A stretch of 64,000 nucleotides of DNA from Candidatus Odyssella thessalonicensis L13 (GTDB lineage Bacteria; Pseudomonadota; Alphaproteobacteria; Paracaedibacterales; Paracaedibacteraceae), in NCBI RefSeq assembly GCF_000190415.1, contig NZ_AEWF01000002.1, positions 248,001-312,000 on the forward strand, written 5' to 3'. The notes below the pieces were generated by a model. That model worked only from the letters and a program-made list of their open reading frames with translations, did not search any database and was not told the DNA's origin. Shown here piece after piece: positions 25,931 through 34,444 of the stretch (within the stretch, counting starts at the first letter, position 1; each line of letters opens with the position of its first letter). The translations under genes were made by a program, and so were the position numbers.

Positions 25931-26018
25931 CGATTAATAGGTGGGAGAGGGTAGGCTTCCACGCAGATGACGAGCGATTAATAGGTGGGAGAGGGTAGGC
26001 TTCCACGCAGATGACGAG
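25931..26018. repeat. 44-bp perfect tandem duplication
   Basis: Two identical adjacent copies (25931-25974 and 25975-26018), each beginning CGATTAATAGGTGGGAGAGG and ending GATGACGAG, lie at the 3' end of the patatin gene. Because 44 is not a multiple of three, the second copy shifts the reading frame. Confidence 0.95.
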
Positions 26019-27355
26019 AGGGAGGCACTTTGAGCTAAGGCTTCACCTATCTTTTTAAAATCGCCCTCTCTTCTCTTAATTTCAGCTTTTGCTGCCTCGA
26101 GAAGAGCTTTAAAGTTCTCTGTTGTCGTTAAATCTGTTTTCATATTTCGTACATTTAATTCAGGATTAATTCGGGTATATAAATAGGGCTGTAGGGTGGC
26201 TTTGTGGAACTCATTGATGCAGCTATGGGTTACTTGGCCATCAAACATGGTATCAAGGAGCTCAGTTGCCCACTCTTTGATTCCCATCCGTTGATAGGTC
26301 TCAAGCCCTTTGGGGTCAATACAATGACCGCAGCCAGACGAAAATAGGATAACATTACCAGGGTGTACTCTAAAATGCTTAGCAGATTTAGCAAGTCCCA
26401 ACGAGGCTGGATTATTTAATAAAACTCCTGCATCCGCAACAATCTTATCCATAATCTTAATGGGTGCAAAAATAGTTTCAGCGGCAACACAGCCTCGTAA
26501 AACCTGACACAGAAAAGCATTTTTATCTTCACTGAATTGTTGGTTGACTGAAGAATAAGTAATTATCTTACGCTTAGGAAGGTCATAAGCTGTCAAGAAA
26601 ACCGGTAAGTTTAAATCCTTAAGAGTTTTATTGCCAAAAAATTTATTTAGAACCTTTGTCAGATTGGCATCAGAGTATTGGGGACCAGACCATCCAGAAA
26701 ACCATGAGCCTCCTGAAAATATCTGAGGCCCATCCGATAAATAAAAGGTGGCCAATTCTTCCGGCGTATAATAAGGTGAAGGGATGCTATCCGTATAGAG
26801 CATCAGTTCTGAATTAGGGATATCTATTTTTTGATCAGTGGGTTTTTCGATGGCTAATCCGGCCGCAATCAAAGCTCCCGTTGACGTGGCAATAATCATG
26901 TCAAATAACTCATGAACAGGTTTGCCGGTAATATGGGTAAGATGAGATAAAAATAAGCAGGTCAAGAATCCCCGGATGCCGCCGCCATCAAGGCTTAGGA
27001 TTCTAAATTTTCGCTCATGCTCTTCTGTTTGAAGAGACTTAGTAAACTGAGTCGCATAAGAGTAAATTTTTTGAGACATTTTCTTAGCGAGCTGTTGCTG
27101 TATAGCAGGTAAATCATGCTCTATTTTAAAAGGAGTCTTAAGCTGGCTAATCAGTTGAGCAATCTGTTCTAAACTGCGAGGATCACTTAAGGTCTTTTCA
27201 TCAATTTCTAATGTGAGCCGTGCGGGGTGATAGTCAGCTAATGCGGAGGGAGTATCTTGGGCGCTAACTTTTGAACTTCCTCCCATAATAGGGGCCGCCG
27301 AAAGGAAACCCATTAATATAATTGAAAAACAGCGTGCAACTCTAGACATAGGCAT
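25934..27355 (-). CDS. Exported patatin-like phospholipase, C-terminus altered by duplication
   Basis: A 473-aa product, with a start at 27355 supported by GGAGGG five bases upstream and by the signal peptide that follows (SRVARCFSIILMGFLSAAP). The patatin fold is evident: oxyanion loop ILSLDGGGIRGF (about 120-131), nucleophile Ser in IIATSTGALIA (about 158), and the catalytic Asp in VADAGVLLNNPA. These form the Ser-Asp dyad of a phospholipase A. The 44-bp repeat replaces the native 52-residue tail by 12 residues. The catalytic region is intact, so it may remain active. Exported patatins are known virulence or host-entry factors in intracellular bacteria. The gene occupies the place where lnt usually follows corC. 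Confidence 0.88.
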   Translation of the reverse strand: MPMSRVARCFSIILMGFLSAAPIMGGSSKVSAQDTPSALADYHPARLTLEIDEKTLSDPRSLEQIAQLISQLKTPFKIEHDLPAIQQQLAKKMSQKIYSYATQFTKSLQTEEHERKFRILSLDGGGIRGFLTCLFLSHLTHITGKPVHELFDMIIATSTGALIAAGLAIEKPTDQKIDIPNSELMLYTDSIPSPYYTPEELATFYLSDGPQIFSGGSWFSGWSGPQYSDANLTKVLNKFFGNKTLKDLNLPVFLTAYDLPKRKIITYSSVNQQFSEDKNAFLCQVLRGCVAAETIFAPIKIMDKIVADAGVLLNNPASLGLAKSAKHFRVHPGNVILFSSGCGHCIDPKGLETYQRMGIKEWATELLDTMFDGQVTHSCINEFHKATLQPYLYTRINPELNVRNMKTDLTTTENFKALLEAAKAEIKRREGDFKKIGEALAQSASLSSSAWKPTLSHLLIARHLRGSLPSPTY

Positions 27356-27519
27356 TTTCTCCCTCCTATGCTGCGATAATAACCTAAGCAATTTTGTTAG
27401 ATAATTATTAGTGCGCGTTGGTTAAGTTACCATTAATTACTTTACAAAGAATTTATCTAAAATTTTAAGTAATTGTCAAATGATTTTAAGGGTGGCTCTA
27501 AAAGTGGAAAGGTTAGATT

Positions 27520-27855
27520 TCACTCCGCCAGAGGAGAATATATGGAAAAACCAGCAGCATTCCAAGCAAGGATGCCCCCCTCAAGGTTATAGGCCTTCAC
27601 CTCTGGATAATCTTGATGAAAGAGAAAGCAAGCTTTGGCGCTGCGTTGGCCAGACCTGCATTGAAAGACTATTTTCCGATTATTCTCATGTGGAATATCA
27701 CTGCTCTGAAACTGGCTTAAAGGCATTAATATGGCTCCTGGAATAGCTGCTTCGTTAAATTCATGCTTCTCACGGACATCAATCAGAAGCACATTCTCTT
27801 CCTTTAGCCATTGATCTAAAGTCTGTACATTAATGGTAGGCACAACAGATGACAT
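27520..27855 (-). CDS. Single-domain rhodanese sulfurtransferase
   Basis: A 111-aa rhodanese domain. VLLIDVREKHEFNEAAIPGA is the conserved CH2A-type start, and the active-site Cys66 is in FQCRSGQRS. It ends with the usual LEGGILAWNAAG. It transfers sulfane sulphur through a Cys persulfide, and the length fits GlpE/PspE-type proteins. No signal peptide is visible, so it is cytoplasmic. A strong AAGGAG site precedes the ATG. The longer frame on the opposite strand is a shadow. Confidence 0.92.
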   Translation of the reverse strand: MSSVVPTINVQTLDQWLKEENVLLIDVREKHEFNEAAIPGAILMPLSQFQSSDIPHENNRKIVFQCRSGQRSAKACFLFHQDYPEVKAYNLEGGILAWNAAGFSIYSPLAE

Positions 27856-27931
27856 TATTTACTCCTTACTCATTATGGATGCTTGACAAAGCATAAATAT
27901 ATTTCTTTAATACGACTTACATTTCACTAAC

Positions 27932-29425
27932 TTATCTAAAAGGGGGTTCATCAAAGCCTCTTAGTTTACGTGAATGGAGATCATCAACACCTTTTTGTCT
28001 TAAAATACGCATGGTCTCCAGACCCACTTGAAGGTGCTGCTTAACCCGATCTCGATAAAACTGGTTCGCCATGCCTCTTAGTTTCAATTCACCATGTATG
28101 GGCTTGTCTGAGACGCATAAGAGTGTTCCATAGGGAACGCGGAAACGGAATCCATTAGCAGCCACAGTCGCTGATTCCATATCAAGCGCAATCGCACGGC
28201 TCTGCTTGAATTCCTCATAAAGTTGCTTTGTTCTTAGTTCCCAATTGCGATCATCGGTCGAGATAACCGTTCCGGTTCGCATGCTATGCTTGATATCTCG
28301 GCCTTTTTGGTGACAGATCGCTTGAGCTGCTTCCTGAAGTGCGACCTGTACCTCAGCAATAGGAGGAACAGGAACCCATTGGGGCAAATCAAGGTCAAGA
28401 ACATTATCATCGCGCACATATCCATGCGCTAAAACATAATCCCCTAGAAACTGTGTTTGTCTTAAGCCCGCACAGTGGCCTACCATCAGCCAACAATGAG
28501 GTCTTAAGACGGCTAAGTGGTCGGTAATATTTTTAGCATTACTTGGCCCAACGCCAATGTTGATAAAGGTAATTCCCATACCATCGTGACGTTTAAGATG
28601 GTAAGCTGGCATCTGCGGTAGGGAAAGATTAGGTGGAAGGTCAGACTCTTTTCGGCATGAGATACCCCCAGGCAAGATGAGGTCAGTATATTCGGCGTCT
28701 TCCTGAATAGCCTTTAAGCCAAACTTGATAAATTCGTCGGCATAACGTTGGTAGTTGGTTAAAAGAATAAATCCCTGAAAGTGCTCAGGACTTGTCCCTG
28801 TATAATGATGGAGCCGATGCAGCGAATAGTCGACGCGTTCTCCGGTAAAAATGCTGATAGGTTTAATTGAATGCTGTGGTTTATAGGTACAGTTTGCGAT
28901 GTCATCATCAATATTAGTTAGATTAGGGAGGACAAAGCCTGAATCAATTTGCCACAATTCACTCAGATCAATTGTTTGCGGTGTTTTCGCTTCTGAAAAT
29001 GTATCAATAGCAAATGGTAGCGGAATTGGCCAAGAGCTATTACCAACATACACAGGAACTTTATGACGTTCAATGAGTAGAGAAATCTGTTCAAGATAAT
29101 AATTATAAAATATATCCGGCCTTGTTAACGTCCCCCCATAAACGCCGGGTTCACTGACAATGCCGTAGGATAAACGGCCATCTAGGTTAAGATCTTTGCG
29201 GTTAACCTTGATGCCAATAAACGGGTAATTAGCCTCAGCAATTTTGGGGAATTTTTCTTCACTATCCGGAGAATTAAGGAAATGAGAGAAAGCTGTCCGA
29301 ATTTTGTCAATATTTGTATCATATATTTCTTTAATATACCTTAAGGCAGCTTCTGCATCGGTAAAAGTTTGCAAGTTGCTGACAGCATAAAAAGGTAAAT
29401 GGCTCTGATGGAGTTTGTCCAGCAC
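27932..29425 (-). CDS. amn: AMP nucleosidase
   Basis: Cleaves AMP to adenine and ribose 5-phosphate. The 497-aa protein matches the bacterial Amn size. It has the specific N-terminal domain and the C-terminal nucleoside phosphorylase-like domain with LMVGHCAGLRQTQFLGDYVLAHGYVRDD-type sequence (here beginning WLMVGHCAG) and ALDMESATVAANGFR near residue 430. The start is GTG at 29425, only 22 bases after the ftsY stop, so it is probably co-transcribed with mtaB-ftsY. An in-frame Met option nearby is not evident. Confidence 0.93.
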   Translation of the reverse strand: MLDKLHQSHLPFYAVSNLQTFTDAEAALRYIKEIYDTNIDKIRTAFSHFLNSPDSEEKFPKIAEANYPFIGIKVNRKDLNLDGRLSYGIVSEPGVYGGTLTRPDIFYNYYLEQISLLIERHKVPVYVGNSSWPIPLPFAIDTFSEAKTPQTIDLSELWQIDSGFVLPNLTNIDDDIANCTYKPQHSIKPISIFTGERVDYSLHRLHHYTGTSPEHFQGFILLTNYQRYADEFIKFGLKAIQEDAEYTDLILPGGISCRKESDLPPNLSLPQMPAYHLKRHDGMGITFINIGVGPSNAKNITDHLAVLRPHCWLMVGHCAGLRQTQFLGDYVLAHGYVRDDNVLDLDLPQWVPVPPIAEVQVALQEAAQAICHQKGRDIKHSMRTGTVISTDDRNWELRTKQLYEEFKQSRAIALDMESATVAANGFRFRVPYGTLLCVSDKPIHGELKLRGMANQFYRDRVKQHLQVGLETMRILRQKGVDDLHSRKLRGFDEPPFR

Positions 29426-29447
29426 TAGCAGTTCCAGTTATAGTGAC

Positions 29448-30374
29448 TTAATCTATACTTAACAGTGTACGAGCAAAGTCTGAAGCTGTAAAGGGGCGCA
29501 GGTCATCTATTGATTCGCCAACGCCAATGGCATGAATGGGAAGTTTAAACTTATCGCAAATAGAGACAACGACGCCGCCTTTGGCAGTCCCATCAAGCTT
29601 CGTTACGATCAAGCCTGTAACCCCCACCATTTCCTTAAAAACTTGGACTTGAGCATGGGCATTTTGTCCCGTGGTAGCATCTAAGACGAGTAAGACGGAG
29701 TGGGGAGCAGAGGCGTCAAGTTTCTGAATAACACGCTTTAGCTTTTTTAGCTCGTCGATTAATCCGGATTTGTTTTGCAGGCGCCCAGCAGTATCAATGA
29801 TCAAGATGTCACTACTTTCAGCTTTGGCTTGCTGAAGAGCCTCGTAGGCTAAGCCCGCGGAATCCGCATTTGCCTTACCTGTGGAGATGGGAATGCCAGC
29901 GCGATTAGACCAAACTTGCAATTGTTCAACAGCGGCAGCCCGAAACGTATCGCAAGCGGCGAGGCGGACTTTATAGCCGCTATCATGCCAGCGTTTCGCA
30001 AGCTTACCGATGGTTGTGGTCTTGCCGCTGCCGTTGACGCCGACAACCAAGATAACATGCGGCTTTTGTGGTGACGAGATATTAAGATCAGCGGCATAAG
30101 GGGTAAGAATGTCTGTAATGCGATGGGCTAGAAATTCTTTTACTTCATCCAGAGTAATATCCTTATCCATTTTTTCCTGAGATAGAGCCTGGGTTAAGTT
30201 TGCAGCTGTTTCAACGCCGATATCACTTAGGATAAGGAGCTCTTCTAACTCGTCGAGGGTCTCTTGGTCCAGTTTTTTGCGGACGAAAACATTCTTTAAT
30301 CCATCTTCAAGCTTAGTTGAAGTCTTTTTTAAGCCACCTTTTAGACGTGACCACCATGAAACTTTTTCACTCAT
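29448..30374 (-). CDS. ftsY: Signal recognition particle receptor FtsY
   Basis: GTPase that receives SRP-ribosome complexes at the inner membrane. The 308-aa protein has a short N-terminal part and the NG domain: G1 VGVNGSGKTTTIGKLA, G2/G3 DTFRAAAVEQLQVW and IIDTAGRLQNK, G4 TKLDGTAKGG. It lacks the long acidic A domain of E. coli FtsY, as is usual in alphaproteobacteria. Its start overlaps the mtaB stop by 4 bases (ATGA). Confidence 0.96.
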   Translation of the reverse strand: MSEKVSWWSRLKGGLKKTSTKLEDGLKNVFVRKKLDQETLDELEELLILSDIGVETAANLTQALSQEKMDKDITLDEVKEFLAHRITDILTPYAADLNISSPQKPHVILVVGVNGSGKTTTIGKLAKRWHDSGYKVRLAACDTFRAAAVEQLQVWSNRAGIPISTGKANADSAGLAYEALQQAKAESSDILIIDTAGRLQNKSGLIDELKKLKRVIQKLDASAPHSVLLVLDATTGQNAHAQVQVFKEMVGVTGLIVTKLDGTAKGGVVVSICDKFKLPIHAIGVGESIDDLRPFTASDFARTLLSID

Positions 30375-31651
30375 GTGTTAACCAGGGTTGCGATCAAATT
30401 ATCTTGAGTATAACTGATAACTTTTGCTTTGGCGATGCTGGCAATTGTTGCATTACCGGATACAGTTATTGGAGCAAATTGATCAGTTTTCCCATGAATG
30501 TGGTTGTCTTCACAGGATTCTACTAAAAAGGTAACAATCTTTCCCACCATCGATTGGAAATGTTTTTCCACGGCCTGAGAGCCTTTTGCGCGCAGACGCG
30601 CAGCTCTATCTTTTATCACATTGGGTTGCAGCTGCGGCATCCGTGCTGCCGGTGTTCCTGGACGCGGCGAATAAGGAAATACATGCAGAAAAGTTAGATC
30701 GCATTCATCTACTATTTTGAGTGTGTTTTCAAACATTTCTTCTGTCTCGGTGGGAAATCCAGCAATCAAGTCCACTCCAAAAACACAATCAGGCCGCAAT
30801 GCGCGGGCTTTTTTACAAAAACCGATGGCATCTTCACGCAAATGACGACGTTTCATCCGTTTTAAAATCATATTATCGCCCGCCTGTAAACTCATGTGGA
30901 GATGGGGGAGAAGACGCGGCTCTGTGGCAATCAGTTGCCATAAATCCTCATCCATTTCGACAGGATCGAGGGAAGATAACCTTAAGCGCTGCAGTTCCGG
31001 CACTAGGTTCAACAGGCGGCGAATCATTTGTCCTAGGCTCGGCTTTCCCGGTAAATCGGCGCCATACGCCGTAATATCGACACCTGTTAAGGCAATTTCA
31101 GGATAACCATTGTGAACAAGAATCTTAATCTGCTGTACAATTTCCCCGATCGGCACACTGCGAGAGTTGCCACGGCCATAGGGAATAGTGCAAAATGTAC
31201 AACGATGATCGCATCCGTTTTGGATCTGCACAAACGCCCGCGCTTTCCCTTCAAACCCTGATATTAAATGGGCAGCCGTTTCAGTAACGGACATGATGTC
31301 ATTTACCAGAACCCGGTCATGCTCCACATTCAAAGCATAGCTCTCTGGCCTCATTTTCTCATCATTACCAATAACTCGGCTAACTTCAGGCATATCAGCA
31401 AATTTCTTGGGATTAATTTGTGATGCGCAACCTGTTACAATAATTTCTGCCTCAGGATTTTCGCGACGTAGCCGGCGGATGGTTTGGCGGGCTTGACGTT
31501 CGGCTTCAGCAGTCACTGCGCAGGTGTTAATTATGAAAGCATTATTTAACCCAGCTTGGCTCGCCAAGTCTTTCATAACTTGAGATTCGTAAGTGTTGAG
31601 GCGACAACCAAATGTAATGACCTCAGGGGTAGGGGGCGTATTTTTTGTCAT
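30371..31651 (-). CDS. mtaB: tRNA t6A37 methylthiotransferase MtaB
   Basis: Radical-SAM enzyme that adds a methylthio group to t6A37, giving ms2t6A. The 426-aa protein has the UPF0004 domain (VITFGCRLNTYES, INTCAVTAEAERQ, VTGCASQ) and the SAM cluster motif CDHRCTFCTIPYGRG. It needs t6A from the TsaB pathway, whose gene is also in this window. The mtaB-ftsY order is a conserved alphaproteobacterial pair, but dapF, which often precedes it, is absent here. Confidence 0.94.
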   Translation of the reverse strand: MTKNTPPTPEVITFGCRLNTYESQVMKDLASQAGLNNAFIINTCAVTAEAERQARQTIRRLRRENPEAEIIVTGCASQINPKKFADMPEVSRVIGNDEKMRPESYALNVEHDRVLVNDIMSVTETAAHLISGFEGKARAFVQIQNGCDHRCTFCTIPYGRGNSRSVPIGEIVQQIKILVHNGYPEIALTGVDITAYGADLPGKPSLGQMIRRLLNLVPELQRLRLSSLDPVEMDEDLWQLIATEPRLLPHLHMSLQAGDNMILKRMKRRHLREDAIGFCKKARALRPDCVFGVDLIAGFPTETEEMFENTLKIVDECDLTFLHVFPYSPRPGTPAARMPQLQPNVIKDRAARLRAKGSQAVEKHFQSMVGKIVTFLVESCEDNHIHGKTDQFAPITVSGNATIASIAKAKVISYTQDNLIATLVNT

Positions 31652-32280
31652 AGTCCTGATCTATTGTTAACCCGCAGATAATACACCATTTTTGTAGCGA
31701 TGTACAAATGAAATTTAATATAGGCTGCTTTTGCGCTTATAGTTGCTTTTTTAATAAGGATAAATGATTTAAAGCCTGCTTTATTACTCTAACTATTTTT
31801 TCTCTTACATAAATAGTTCAAGTAGATAGAGGGGGAAATGACTCTAATTAACCTGAGTTGTGTTTAAGTTGAAGTTTAAATTATTGAAAAGCCAGTTTTA
31901 AGAAAAAATATGCCGAATTTTTGTAGGGATTAGAATAAGAAAAGCCGCTAGATTCTTAGTGATCAAAAAAATCAGGCAAATTCTGCGTTTTAAATCATAA
32001 GTATATCCTAAAGCAGGCTTTGATCTGTTATAGCTACCTGTAATTACCGTCTTTTAATCGCTTAGGATAACCTTATTATAAACTGTAAGCTTTAGTGTGT
32101 TACTTCAATTCTTTATCTTATAAAGGACAAGATCTTTAACGTGCCCAAACCCTCGAAATATATTCTTGCATATTAGTTAGCTGGTTAACTCCAGAGGAGT
32201 ATTATACTTTTTTTTACGACGAACCAGCCATAGTTTCCTGGAATACTCCTAAAAGGAAAATAAAAAAAGGAGCAAAAATA
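31652..32280. other. Divergent intergenic region, 629 bases
   Basis: AT-rich region between mtaB and the rightward sugar-kinase-like gene. No intact frame or tRNA. The only notable structures are a long inverted repeat at 32193-32254 and the ribosome site AAAAGGAG before 32281. Both flanking promoters should be here. Confidence 0.4.
32193..32254 (+). promoter_or_regulatory. Inverted repeat upstream of the exported kinase gene
   Basis: AGGAGTATT near 32195 pairs with AATACTCCT near 32243-32251, with a roughly 40-base loop that includes a run of eight T. If transcribed, this gives a hairpin just ahead of the kinase ribosome site. It could be regulatory, or the end of an upstream transcript. 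The function is a guess. Confidence 0.3.
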
Positions 32281-33348
32281 ATGATTTACTTTAAAAGGAA
32301 GATGCGGAAACTTGTGCTGTTGTTAGCAGCTCATTTAATAAGTCCCTTGTCCTTGATGGCTGCAGATCCTTCCTTAAAAGAGGCTATCAATGGGGCTGAT
32401 TATATATTTTGCATTGATGGGGGTGGATCTAAAACTTCTCTGCAAGTTATCAACCCGAAATTAGAAGTCTTAGATATGGAGCAAGAGGGTAAAGTAATTC
32501 CTATACTCCTGGCAGGACCAACAAATATCAATATTGTGGGAGTGGAGGAAACAAAAAACAGCTTAGCTCGTCTATTAAATGGTCTAAAAATCGGGAGAGA
32601 GAAGCAGGAGATCTCAGAGATTAAAGACAGAGCAGCCATTGTATGTGGATTAGCAGGTCTGGCTAGCAACTTAGATAAAGCTTCTGTTATTCGAGACGTT
32701 TTTATTTCCTTCGGTTTCCAAGGTTCTCGCATTGCCCTATCCTCAGATATTGACCTTGCAAAGCAACTCATCATCGAAGGGGAAGAAGGAGCTATTCTGA
32801 TTTCAGGGACAGGCTCCATTTGTTTTAGTAAATCGCTAAGGGGAGAAAAGCGTGTTGGGGGATACGGATATGCCCTGGGCGATGAAGGAAGTGGATTCTA
32901 TATCGGGAAATTAGCCCTACAGGCAGCATTTAAAGAAGAATTCGAGAAGGAGAAACTCTTTACGTTGACAAGCAGCATATGTGCTCTCTTTAAGGTAGCC
33001 TCTGTGAGCCAAGTAATTAAGCTATTTTATAGTAATGCATTGAAGCCGTCAGATATTGCTAAAGTTTGTCCACTTGTCTTTGAAGCTGCTTATAAACAAA
33101 ATGATAAACATTGCTTAAAGATTATTGATAAAAGCGCGACCGAATTGGCCAAGCTTGTAAAACGTGCTACCAAAGGGGCAACCTTATTAAATTTCCAAGT
33201 TTATTTGCAGGGTGGTGTTTTTAAAAATGAGAATGCAAACAATTTCATTAAGTGTATTAGTACAAAAGTCGGTCAGGAGCATGGCTTAGAATTTATAAAT
33301 ATCTCTCAAGATAATATAGCATTACTAGCAATTCGAGCAAATCAATAG
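32281..33348 (+). CDS. BadF/NagK-family (GlcNAc kinase-like) protein with signal peptide
   Basis: A 355-aa ASKHA-fold protein resembling N-acetylglucosamine kinases: phosphate-1 motif FCIDGGGSKTSL (46-52), phosphate-2 region ILISGTGSICF (176-179) and the family mark GGYGYALGDEGSGFYIGK (193-210). These residues are intact. Unusually, residues 1-28 look like a Sec signal peptide (basic start, LVLLLAAHLISPLSLMAA). ATP-using sugar kinases are normally cytoplasmic. A strong ribosome site precedes the ATG, and the start cannot easily be moved past the signal because no Met follows before the phosphate-1 motif except Met26. Confidence 0.8.
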   Translation: MIYFKRKMRKLVLLLAAHLISPLSLMAADPSLKEAINGADYIFCIDGGGSKTSLQVINPKLEVLDMEQEGKVIPILLAGPTNINIVGVEETKNSLARLLNGLKIGREKQEISEIKDRAAIVCGLAGLASNLDKASVIRDVFISFGFQGSRIALSSDIDLAKQLIIEGEEGAILISGTGSICFSKSLRGEKRVGGYGYALGDEGSGFYIGKLALQAAFKEEFEKEKLFTLTSSICALFKVASVSQVIKLFYSNALKPSDIAKVCPLVFEAAYKQNDKHCLKIIDKSATELAKLVKRATKGATLLNFQVYLQGGVFKNENANNFIKCISTKVGQEHGLEFINISQDNIALLAIRANQ

Positions 33349-33436
33349 GGGCAAATCTCACGAAAAGGAGATTATATAAAACGAAGGCCTAGAGTGAATA
33401 AGAAAATGACTAACTTAAGGCGAATTTGCCCCTTTT
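33348..33436 (+). terminator. Long-loop hairpin after the kinase gene
   Basis: GGGGCAAAT at 33348-33356 pairs with ATTTGCCCC at 33424-33432, followed by TTTT. The right arm plus T-run looks like a terminator, but the loop is about 67 bases, so folding is less certain. Confidence 0.35.
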
Positions 33437-33889
33437 GTAAGAAAGAGTTTTAATGTTTTAATGAAGATTGTCATGTGGCAGTTTGAGAAATATTACCTCT
33501 CAAACATGGGGCTAGTCTTAAGAAATATACCGGCCTGCAATTATGGCCTGTATTATTTAGATTCCAGTTATTATGTACTATTCCATAAGGACTGTTAATG
33601 ATCACTGGAGTGTCTTTTTATTGAGAGAAGGAGCACTGAGAAGGTTTGTCTGCTATATTAGATTTATTTAAGATGACGCCGTAATGCTTTCATTCACATT
33701 ATCGCAACCTTAGTTGCTTGCTTTTATTCGAATAGTAACCCCCAAGTTATGCTCCCTCTTTCGGCTCTTAAGTATTATTGGCGTTAATTAAGTCTTGCAT
33801 GCTCCAATTACCTACCACAGTTATACCAACACTTTTAAAAAAAGGAAGTCTTAGAGAATTAAATGATGAAAGTAGGATATCTATTCTTC
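33349..33889. other. Intergenic region between convergent genes, 541 bases
   Basis: Besides the long-loop hairpin at its start, there is an 8-bp inverted repeat at about 33480-33505 (GTTTGAGA/TCTCAAAC). I see no gene, RNA or mobile element. A 15-codon frame at 33406-33453 is probably chance. Confidence 0.4.
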
Positions 33890-34444
33890 TTAAAAACGAT
33901 AGGAAATCTTTAGTCCATTAAATTCTTTAGAAGTAACAGGTAATATGGTTAAAGATCTATTCTTTTCATAGAATTTTTTAGTGAAAATGAACGCAGAAAG
34001 AGCACCGACCATAAGGCCAGCCATAACGCCTGCTTCTGAGTGCTTATGACTTTGAACTCTACCCGCTGCTGTTATTCCAGTAATCACAAAAGGAAGAGCT
34101 GCATATTCAATGCCGTACCGTAAAAAAATGAAAGCAGCGCCAACAGCAGCCGAAGAGGTGTGGCCGCTGGGAAAGTTATATGGTTTCCCATTGGGCCGTT
34201 TATTAATAGGGTCATCGCCTTTATGGATTTGATTAACCCCCGCTTTAATGCCGGCAGTGACGGCCATGTTAAGGACGACCGAGTAAAGGCACTGAAACAA
34301 GCCGGCCTCATCTTCTTTAATGACAGTGAGTCCGAGTCCCAAAGCAGGATTAATGAATTGCCCAATGTCAGCCATCCGGCTGGCGGTGGTAGTCTTGCCA
34401 TAACAAGAGCAAGCTAAACTTGAAAGGATTAAAAACTTCTTCAC
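33890..34444 (-). CDS. PAP2-family phosphatase, variant active site
   Basis: A 184-aa exported or membrane-bound protein with a hydrophobic N-terminus (KKFLILSSLACSCYG) and several hydrophobic helices. The PAP2 (type 2 phosphatidic acid phosphatase) motifs are visible: a K...RP element at 75-84, the PSGH motif (YNFPSGHTSSAA, 89-100), and the third motif GRVQSHKHSEAG with Arg129 and His135. The Asp that normally follows His by four residues is Gly139. It may dephosphorylate lipids such as undecaprenyl pyrophosphate or phosphatidic acid, if still active. Confidence 0.75.
   Translation of the reverse strand: MKKFLILSSLACSCYGKTTTASRMADIGQFINPALGLGLTVIKEDEAGLFQCLYSVVLNMAVTAGIKAGVNQIHKGDDPINKRPNGKPYNFPSGHTSSAAVGAAFIFLRYGIEYAALPFVITGITAAGRVQSHKHSEAGVMAGLMVGALSAFIFTKKFYEKNRSLTILPVTSKEFNGLKISYRF

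Noticed and set aside
25931-26018. CRISPR array
   Set aside because: The two repeat copies are directly adjacent with no spacer, and there are only two.
27480-27746. Rightward 88-codon frame
   Set aside because: Antisense shadow of the rhodanese gene, which has all family motifs.
33406-33453. 15-codon frame containing CPFCKKEF
   Set aside because: Too short, and it overlaps the right arm of a terminator-like hairpin; the pair of cysteines is probably chance.
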